From positions 38,116,354 through 38,180,353 of the forward strand of contig CM038044.1 of NCBI GenBank assembly GCA_021397845.1: 64,000 bases of DNA, read 5' to 3'. This DNA comes from Areca catechu (taxonomy: Eukaryota; Streptophyta; Magnoliopsida; Arecales; Arecaceae). Below the pieces are notes generated by a model that had not been told where the DNA came from, searched no databases, and worked only from the letters and a program-made list of their open reading frames with translations. Positions 56,367 through 64,000 of this stretch are shown here, piece after piece. The position numbers were made by a program, and so were the translations under genes. How positions within the stretch are numbered: position 1 is the stretch's first letter; the number at the start of each line of letters is the position of its first letter.

Positions 56367-58425
56367 TGTTGGGAATTGTATCTCAAAGCCAATCGTTTAG
56401 GCTATAGATGGTTGTGCTATTTGTATATGAGTTTTGATATAACTAAAAGTTATCTTTTGGCTGTTCATCACAGGTACATTTTCTTTAATTTAAACTCTTT
56501 TGTGATGATATCCTTTGAGCTACCTTGTATGCGATGTAGAGAGGATGCATCGTGTAGTTCATAAATTAGTTTGCGACCAAATGATACACTATTTCGGGAT
56601 GATGGTGTATCAAGAGTAGGTCGTTGATGTCATATTTGTTGGTTGTCCTCTTAACCAAGTAGCATAAAAATACTGGTATAACATCGGGTGTTGTATTTGA
56701 CACTTCACTGAATGTAACTCTCATGCGAGATTCTCTTGCTACCGAAGAGGAATCTTGCATTAGAATATGGACTTGAATTACTCCTTTGACTTGAGATCAC
56801 TCTGGCAGCTTGTAAGCAACTCATTATGCTTTGGTGCCGAACTACCCGGATTTCTAATCCGGTGATGGAAGGTTGCTGGGTATAGTCAAGTACTTGTATA
56901 GCGATAGTAGGATCGAGATAGGATTGACCTCTCCAAATGATTTGGACTGAATGCTTTATATGCCTCAATTTAGAAAGACCTTGGCCAGGGCATTCCTTGT
57001 AAAGTGTTGCAGGGATTCTTTGAGATATATTCAGATGGATTGCTTAGGGTTGGGTAGTTTAACCCTATGCCATCCGAAGCATTAGGAGGTGTAGGGAATA
57101 AGTTCAATGCTATTCCATGTTCGATAGGTTCTTGTTGCTCTGCAACCTTCAACCTATCCGGATACCAGGTGTCATTGCTAGATGGCGACTTTGGCTAGTA
57201 CTGAAAATGTTCACGTGCTACCATTTAGTGTTTGAACCTATGGGGTCGCACACTGAGGGTTTCTTCTTGTTTGTTGACATGCGAATGATTGGAAATTGTT
57301 CCGGACTCATTTGACAAGTTGTTGTCAAAATTTCTGTTCGAGCCGACTCTTCTTGAACGAGTCGACTCGAGTCATTTAACAAGGTGTTGTCAAACTTTTG
57401 CTCGAGCCGACTCTCCTTGAACTAGTCGACTCGAGCCGAGCTGACTCGAATGGTCGAGTCGACTCGAATGACGGACTGCTGAAATTTGAAAATCCTTCAT
57501 TAAATGTTGTAATTGTTATAGGATTTAATGTTGGAGTTTCGATTTTTAATGATTGTTGTTGCTGAATTCCAAGAGACTTCTAACCTCCCTGAAATTTCAA
57601 GAGACCACATAACTCCCCAATAATCTCTCATTAATCCCTCTTAATTATTTTGAGGGCTGCTGCTATTATTTAATGGCTGGGCTGCTGAAAGTGAATGGCT
57701 CACTTCTCATACTCCATTTCCAAAAATCTGGATCAAGTTTTCTACTCTACCAAAATTTTGGATTAGAGTTCTTCCTTGATTATTAAGAGATTAAGAGATT
57801 TGATCTCAAGGATTTATTGAGTTTGGGTGGGATCTCTGAGTGCATACCTTCTATTGAAGGTTTGGGATAGAGTGTTGGGAAAGGTTCTCAGGAGTCTTTG
57901 TTCCTGCACTGCTGCAGTGACTTGCACTTCAAGGAGTTGAAGGTGTCCCACTTGTCTTCAAGGAGTTGAAGAAGAAGGAGTTCAACTGACAAAGCTTCCG
58001 TAGAGGCTAGCACCTCAAAGGAAGAAGAAGAAATCATGCTACACGGTGTGAACCACTTGTAGAGGCGGTACCCGAGTGCTGCTTGCAGATTCAGATTTTT
58101 TCTATAGGTTTCTGCCATCCCTGGGATCGCGACTGAGAGTCGGACTTCCGGTTCTTCCCGGTGAACATCACCAAGGTAAGTGATTGATTATGTATGACAT
58201 AATTAGCGCTTTCGCATCATTGTATGGTTATGTAAATAGTTTCATATTTCATACTATGGATGCATGATTTCATATTTATATTACTCCAGATGATCTAAAT
58301 CCTGGTATAGGGGTTATGTTAATTAGTTAAACATCTTGATAAAATAGTTTTATCACTTTCCGCTGTTGCATGCTCTTAGAAAAGTTTTAAAATGCATGCA
58401 TCGCCCCTAGGAACAGTTCCTTTCA
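56367..58425 (+). mobile_element. S: solo LTR of a copia element (2.06 kb)
   Basis: TGTTGGGAATTG to GTTCCTTTCA, flanked by GAAAT at 56362-56366 and 58426-58430. No internal coding part is present, so one LTR was left by recombination between two. The LTR holds a CGAGTCGACTCG array (57339-57472) and a TATA-like TATTATTTAATGG near 57664-57676. The short open frames inside match nothing I recognise. Direction is inferred from TATA lying downstream of the array. Confidence 0.9.
57339..57472 (+). repeat. S array of CGAGTCGACTCG palindromes
   Basis: Six or seven copies of gagccgactc / cgagtcgactcg occur. The palindrome CGAGTCGACTCG is perfect at 57358-57369 and extends to 14 bp at 57454-57467. The core matches the F3 Sirevirus motif (gagtcggctcgag). 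Confidence 0.88.
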
Positions 58426-59365
58426 GAAATAAAAGAGGAAGAGTCCTTCTCTTCTACTCCTCTTAAAACCTAAACCAGATAAATACACTTCCTTTTATTT
58501 AGGTATGGAGCAATAAAAGAAATGATTTTAGCATGAAAACCAAGGCATTAAAAGAGTTTAGTCATGGAGAAATTAAGAGAGGGAAGAGTCCTTCTCTTCC
58601 ACTCTTAATTTTCAAACCGGTTGAAATTCAAACACCGATGTTTTGGTTTAAAGGGATGGGAGAACTTGATTTTAAATAGGAAGAAAAGGTGGTCAACCAA
58701 GAGAGATCTGATTTTGGTGTGAAAAGCTTCTCCTTTTCACCGTGAAGAATTATTTGGGCGTCCTCTCTTCTCTTGGGCGCTAATACCCAGGAGTCTCTCT
58801 CCTGGCGCCATCCTTTCTTTTTTTTTCACTATATTTCTTCCTTGTGATCTTCAAGAGCATTGAGAAGTTTTCTACAAAAGAGGAAGAAAAGAAAAAAGGG
58901 TCCAAGGTCTTACACTCTGATTGCAAGACAAAAGCCGAAAACCAGTCCGAATTTGGATCGGCACAATTTTTAAAGCAGACGATTTGCTGAAAGATGAGAG
59001 GGCTGCAAGGATCTAGCAGTCCGGTGCCCTCTATGGCTCGGTTGCGAGAGTTTCGTGTAGATACTAGCAGAGATCGGGCAATTATGCGGCTTTGACAGAA
59101 TCCCAGTTTTTAGTAACAGATTTGCACGCTTTCAGAGAAGGCCCGGATAGCGATCCAGGTAAGTATTTTATACTTAAAATAATTTTTATTTTGAATCTAA
59201 TATTTTTCTCATGTTATGTAGCATGTTAGAAATTTATGATAAATAAATTAGATTTATTTATGAATTGAATGATTAGATATAAATTATTTTTATATCTGCT
59301 TTCGCTACAACAAGCTGTTGATGCCTGTTTAATTGCAATTTCCTATTCCTGGGAGAAAACCAACA

Positions 59366-61534
59366 AGAAGTACTCCTATGCAAGTTGCTTGTTTGCCTGG
59401 GACTCTTTTGGCAGCCTTTCAGACTTTCCTCCTTTGTTGGATCCCCTACTCTCCAATAGGGCTCTCAGAGAGCACTCTGATTCCACTCTCAGTTTTTTAA
59501 TACTCCTTCTATTATTTTTCGTAGACTCTTGTTTTAATTAGACTAGCCTTGTCTAGAAAGAACAAGTTATGTCTTAAAGAGACAAACTTGTCTTAAGAGA
59601 GAGGGAGAGAAAATAGTAGTAGTATTTTGATGGGAATCTCATCTACCTAGGCATCAGATTACCGATGCCATTATATAGAGTGGGATGGGGTGCCTGATAT
59701 GTCTATCTACCTACCATTTGATAAGACCCTTCAAATAGAAGGAATCTTATAAGGATAGAAAAACATATATGAATAAAACCTTTCATGCACTAAGAGACAA
59801 GTCTTTGTCTCTTTGGTTTTCAGCAATTTTTTTCCTTCTACCACTTAGCTTTGATCGATTATGGGAAGCCTAAGAAGTGTGATTTCAGATGTGAGGTGTC
59901 ATAGAAACACAAGGGCCTTCAAACAGAAGGACTCTTGATCTCAAATTAGCGCCAAAATGAAGAGATGCAACTCTTCATTTTGTGCCAATCCCTTCCACAT
60001 TGAATTCCACCCTTTTGACCGATCAAAACTCTTCCAAATGGGATGATGAGGATGAAGTCCCTTGGACTTTATCTGGCCTTGGTAACTGACAGGTAGAAGG
60101 ACTCTTGGTCCTTCTGCGCACATACATTTTGGCATACACCAAGAATTAGCGCCAAGAGTCCATGCCTTGTAGGACTCTTCAAAATGTCCATGATAAAAGC
60201 CAAATAAATCTAGATAAATATTGAATTAGGCTACCCCACTTAGGACTCAACCCAATTTAAATATCACTTAAATTGGTTAGCCTAATTAGCAAACAAGCTG
60301 ACCCAATCTAATTGGGTTAGGAGTTGGGCTAGCCAACATATGCTAGTATGTCAATTAGCTAGCCAATTAGGATCTCATAACCCTAATAAATATACAATTG
60401 ACTTTCTTGACCAATTCCCTAATATGTGTGACCCTTTGGGTTCCACATCTAGCCAGTAGTAGGTCTAGGTCCAAGCTGATTCGATCCAATCAAACTCGAT
60501 TGACCTAATTAGGTCAAATTGAGCTGACCTAAGTTGCCAATTCAAACCAACTTCTGAATTGACTCATGAATTCAATCAAGTTGATCCATGAAAACCTATA
60601 AAACTTGATTGATATCTAGCAACATGTCATGCCTACCTGAAAGATGAGGAAATTGATAGAAATTGCCAAAATACCCTTCAGTGGAAAGTTACCATGCAAT
60701 TCAATCCTTCGATCTTCCTTTATCCCGATTAAGTGATGGGCATGGATAAATGTCAAACCCTAGCACTTAATTCTTTCGAATCTCAATTCAATAATGAAGT
60801 CTCGATCGATAAAAGATTAGAAATCCTTTCTAATCTCATCATGCTTTGATCAAAGACTTCTTGAGTCATCATTCGAAGAGATCACACGGGATAATTTCTT
60901 CTCATACTAAGAGTGATCGATTCTTTGTTGACCTACTCATTACCTTTATACATAATCCACCATATCCAGAAGTACCCTGTACATGACTTAATTGTCATGA
61001 ATGAGTATGCACCAAAATATGGGTTCATGTGCATAAGGTACTATGGTAGTCTCAAGTCTAAGGATCACATGCACAACTCCCACTAAGAGAACATTCTTTT
61101 GACAAGTAAGTAAGACTTCCATTTGATGTTCTCTTGTCGGATCAGTTCAGTGAACTCATAACCTAATGAGCACCTACATCCCTGTATTAGTGTCTCTACA
61201 CAAGTGGTTGTGAGATCAACTACCCTCTCCATTGAGCATACATAGGATGTGCTAGTATTTCTGGATTCATCGATCCCCGAATCGATAATCCAATAACTAT
61301 GAATATTTTAGATTAGGATTTATAGAAACTTAGGTCTCACCATTATGATCTCCATCATAACCCTAACTCCATTGCCCCAACTTATGGGGTTCATCATAAT
61401 CTTATAATTAAAATATAAGACACAACAAATGATGAATCATAAATTGCCTTTATTAATATCAATCTTGAGTTGGGAGAATACAAAATACCACTAATATAAT
61501 AAATGTGATTGAGTTTTAGGGCATGATTCTTTCA
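59366..61534 (-). repeat. 5' LTR of B, second part
   Basis: It resumes after E (agaag at 59366-59370 is the second target duplication) and ends CA at 61534; ctaac follows. Similar in order and sequence to the A LTR (for example the 'ggttccacatctagcc' and 'gtgaactcat' blocks). A minus-strand TATA box TATATAA is at 59672-59678. No gene is seen. Confidence 0.87.
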
Positions 61535-61883
61535 CTAACTCTTAGGGTCCCTTGTCCTAATGAGCTCTAAAATCTTTAGGGGCCAACGTCTAATTGATTT
61601 TAACTTAAAGGTTTAGGATAATGCAATATTTGGGTGGTTCTTTATGGGTCAAGGGTAATCAAATCCACACCTTATATTGTTTAAAAGTTAAGTACCATAA
61701 GTAGTTTATAGAAATGCAATGCAATAAAAATAAGTGCCCAAATAAGTTAGTTTGATATTTTAGCCTCTAAAAAGATCTAATAAACTATGAAAATTAATTA
61801 ATTAATTAATTTTAATTTTTTTTAATAATTATTATTTCTTTTAATTAATCGTGCCAATGATCCTCGGTAGTGGTGTCAAAATT
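61535..61883 (-). mobile_element. H leader and PBS (gypsy, Tat/Athila-like)
   Basis: AT-rich leader of a minus-strand gypsy element into which B inserted. It holds a taat repeat (61795-61816). Bases 61862-61877 read TGACACCACTACCGAGG on the minus strand. Restoring G at CpG-decayed positions makes it resemble the tRNA-Asp-type PBS (TGGCGCC...GCCG.GGA) of Tat/Athila gypsy elements. The assignment is by family knowledge. Confidence 0.55.
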
Positions 61884-64000
61884 TGATCACTATCATAGGT
61901 AGTCAAAAATAATTCACCAACTTAAACTGTAGTTTGGATGAGTCGGGATCATATCCTTAAGAATCAGTTGGAGTTATGTTCACTTTTTAATTAAATTAGA
62001 AAAAAGTTGAATTGTGATTAAAACTAAAAATCAAAAGAAAATAAGAAGTTTAATTAATTTAACAAGAAAGAGAAATAATATAAAATAAGTATCTCAGGAT
62101 TTCGATTCGACCTTTAATAAAATATAATTTAGTTCTTTATTATGTAATTAGTAAAATCATGATTGATATCCTGAGCATAACCTATCTCACTAGATACATA
62201 TCTATCCCTACATAATCATGGCTATTTAAAGTTTTAAACTCGAGCATAGTCTATCTCATTGGATATAAATCTATCTTTACGTAGTCGCTATTCAAGGACT
62301 CTAATCATAAAAATAATTAAAATATACTATAATCTGTATTCCAAGCATAATCCATCTCACTTGGTATAGATTGTAGTACCCTGATTTGCTTTTACGTAGT
62401 TATAGATCATTAAAAAATCTAAATTATAGATTAAATACTAAATACAATGCTTGAAATAATAAATAATGATTTTATTCATAGAAGAGCAAATCATTATATT
62501 CAAAATCTAATTATATAAATAAGAAACTAAAAGCAAAAATACTAAAGAGCCTTCTCTACTCTCTTGGAGATTTGAAAATTAGCCGCGCATGATGTCCACA
62601 AGCATTACTTTTAATGGAAGAAAGATGATGAAAAAGATCAGTCCCTACTATCTTTCCCGTTAAAGCACTTATATAAAGAAAGAAAAGAAAAGAGAAACAA
62701 TGAACTACTGGCTGCTATACTCTCGCTACTTGCTTGTTTATGTCATTAAAAAAAAAAAAAATAATAAAAAAATGAATTACTGGCTGCTGCACTCGCTGCT
62801 TGATTCCTTATGTTCCCACAGCCTCCCTATTATATAGGCTTGGTATAGACAATCAGGATCCAATTAGAAGAAGAAAATCTATTGAGATTAAGCTTTGATT
62901 CTTTAAAACTCGTTGGCCATTGGATCTTCATGTAAATTAATTTTTGGGCCATCGACTAGAGCAGATTGCGGTCGAAATCAAGCACTACAGTCCTTCATCA
63001 GGTTGGATGGATTCTCCACCGTCGGATCTCCTGATGGATTGAATCCTTGTCACCCGTGAACGCAATGCCCGGCCTCCATTTCCATCCTCCAGTCGACACC
63101 ATTTCCACTTTGGATCTGCATCCAGCCATTACCGGAAGTATCACCACTGCCATCGCCTTCTCGTTCGCCTGCTACCACTGGCATGGCCAAAACCATTGCC
63201 CTAGACCGGCAGTTTCTCAACTTCTCTTCCTTTCGCCGTCCCCGCTGTCTGCACCATCGCCGCTGCTATTCATCACCTTGAGAAGCCCGCTTGGATGCTG
63301 TGACATTGCCGGAATCGTCGGCTTCGTACCCCTTCACCGGCACTGCCGTCGGATTCGTTGATGCTCGGGTGCACGGGACAGCGCCGTCCTCCTCACCGCC
63401 GGCCTCCTGTGCACCACTGCTATCGCCGGCACCTTGTTGAGGACCTTGCCGACTGCCATCAACCTCCTGTGCGCCGCTGCCATCTTCGTCACCGGTGCCT
63501 CCGTCTCCTTTATTTTCTTCATCGCCGGAACCCCCTGTTGCGATGACGAAGCCCTTACCGCCGTGACATTGCTACTGTCGCCAGCACCGCCTCTGTCGTC
63601 ATCCTTCACTAGTGAAACCGTCACCGTGGCCATCTCCGCTCGCCGGCGCCGCCTTCTTTGGAGCACCATCCACCGTAAGCGCAGAAGCTTCCTTCTCAGA
63701 CCAAAACACCTGTGAGTCGCCTCACGGCCATGGTTCCATGCAAACCAAGTGGCCGGTCCATGCCGGCTACCCTAAAAATTATATTTAGTGGACCGGCCTC
63801 TTCAAAAATTATATTTAAATTTATTTTAAATTAATTTTGAGTTAATTTTAGATTCAATTTAATTTAGATTTGAATTTGGATTTGAATCACCTATAAATTT
63901 TCATCCAGAATCCATTTGGAGTCCAATTTATGCTTACTTTTAATTCTTTTACCCAGTAAATTAGGCACTTTGTACTGACAACCATCTTTCTTGCAAAATA
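61884..64000 (-). repeat. H 5' LTR (continues beyond the window)
   Basis: On the plus strand it begins TGATCACTATCATAGG just after the PBS. Three diverged repeats of a 'gagcata-cctatctcac-ggata' block lie at 62174-62210, 62242-62280 and 62343-62380. A minus-strand TATA-like box (CTATATAATAGG) lies at 62828-62840. An A-run is at 62748-62761. The segment 63000-63770 is GC-rich and unlike its AT-rich flanks. The far LTR end is not in view. Confidence 0.5.
63000..63770. other. GC-rich segment inside the H LTR, no gene supported
   Basis: This segment has several overlapping open frames on both strands (63047-63361, 63434-63715, 63334-63669), all rich in Pro, His, Arg and Ser, with gccg/ccgcc repeats. 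I recognise no domain. Overlap on both strands is expected from GC-rich sequence with few stops. It may be U3 sequence of the LTR or a captured host fragment. Confidence 0.4.

Larger units (their letters stand above)
47163..59365 (+). mobile_element. E: Angela/BARE-like copia element, plus strand
   Basis: A complete but decayed element in the B LTR: 5' LTR 47163-49534, PBS, leader, gag, pol, polypurine tract, 3' LTR 54934-59365 (with S inside). The target duplication is ggaag on the left and agaag on the right (one mutation). RT motifs such as YVDDILL, RDLGEASYILGIKVYKDRSN and KIPYASVIGSLMYIMLCTQPDI are those of the BARE/Angela lineage. Confidence 0.94.
54934..59365 (+). repeat. 3' LTR of E, split by S
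   Basis: It starts TATTAGATGTATGCCC (TG decayed) and ends AAACCAACA. Minus S and its duplication it is 2.37 kb, equal to the 5' LTR. Long matches to the 5' LTR carry scattered substitutions. Confidence 0.93.
9579..61534 (-). mobile_element. B: Angela/BARE-like copia element carrying most of the other insertions
   Basis: The pieces of B present are: pol (9579-11408), the 3' half of gag joined to its 5' half across F2 (44966-45736), leader and PBS (45737-46930), and a 5' LTR in two parts (46932-47162 and 59366-61534). G interrupts RT at 9579, F2 interrupts gag at 11409-44965, and E interrupts the LTR. The reading frame of the zinc knuckle resumes exactly across F2, which proves the two halves are one element. 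The Gag resembles that of BARE-1/Angela (SLRGILDANKL, NYMDWLRNLRIVLAQEK). The remaining pol and 3' LTR lie left of the window. Confidence 0.88.

Noticed and set aside
63047..63715. Possible host exons in the GC-rich block
   Set aside because: Frames overlap on both strands, no domain or splice structure is recognised, and the surroundings look like an LTR.

Overview
The window is plant nuclear DNA made almost entirely of nested LTR retrotransposons. I found no host protein-coding gene, rRNA gene, tRNA gene or CRISPR array. The evidence is Ty1/copia Gag and Pol with tRNA-iMet primer-binding sites (TGGTATCAGAGC), long TG...CA LTRs and 5-bp target-site duplications. The host is an angiosperm with a repeat-rich genome. 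A monocot is possible, but the window cannot settle the species.

Layout, from the outside in. H is a minus-strand Ty3/gypsy element (61535-64000; 5' leader, tRNA-Asp-like PBS, LTR) and is the oldest layer. B, a minus-strand copia element of the Angela/BARE type, sits in H; its right end is at 61534 and its body runs left through 44966-46931 and 9579-11408. Three groups of insertions sit in B. (1) G, a gypsy LTR (8713-9578), interrupts the B reverse transcriptase; F0, a Sirevirus (3055-8712), sits in G; A, another Angela element (1-3054), sits in F0. (2) F2, a Sirevirus (11409-44965), interrupts the Gag zinc knuckle of B. F2 carries two complete Sireviruses, F1 (16224-26225) and F3 (31632-44001), and a probable solo LTR (34163-35759) sits in the third ORF of F3. 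(3) E, a plus-strand Angela element (47163-59365), sits in the B LTR, and S, a solo LTR (56367-58425), sits in the E 3' LTR. Direct repeats support the joints: ATTGT (F1), AGTTC (F2), TTGAT (F3), GAAAT (S) and GGAAG/AGAAG (E).

The four Sireviruses share a plan, read on the minus strand: 5' LTR, PBS, gag with two CCHC knuckles, pol (protease, integrase, reverse transcriptase, RNase H), an extra ORF3, several polypurine tracts, 3' LTR. ORF3 is visible in F1, F2 and F3; in F0 that part lies outside the window. F1 is the youngest: by eye its LTRs differ by about 18 substitutions in 1.37 kb, and pol is open for 921 codons. It has lost the capsid half of gag, and amber codons break pol once and ORF3 twice.

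The most interesting signals are regulatory. Each Sirevirus LTR has, in element sense, a family-specific array of GTCGAC-centred palindromes, then AACGG sites matching or nearly matching the plant mitosis-specific activator (MSA) consensus, then a TATA-like box, with about 105-120 bp between array and TATA. In F1, F2 and F3 a short array of the same family-specific motif recurs inside the element, between pol and ORF3, with TATA-like sequence downstream. This suggests that ORF3 has its own promoter and that this promoter co-evolves with the LTR. ORF3 proteins share a conserved N-terminal domain, a coiled coil, an Arg-rich stretch and an acidic/Ser tail that looks like a SUMO-interacting motif in two families.
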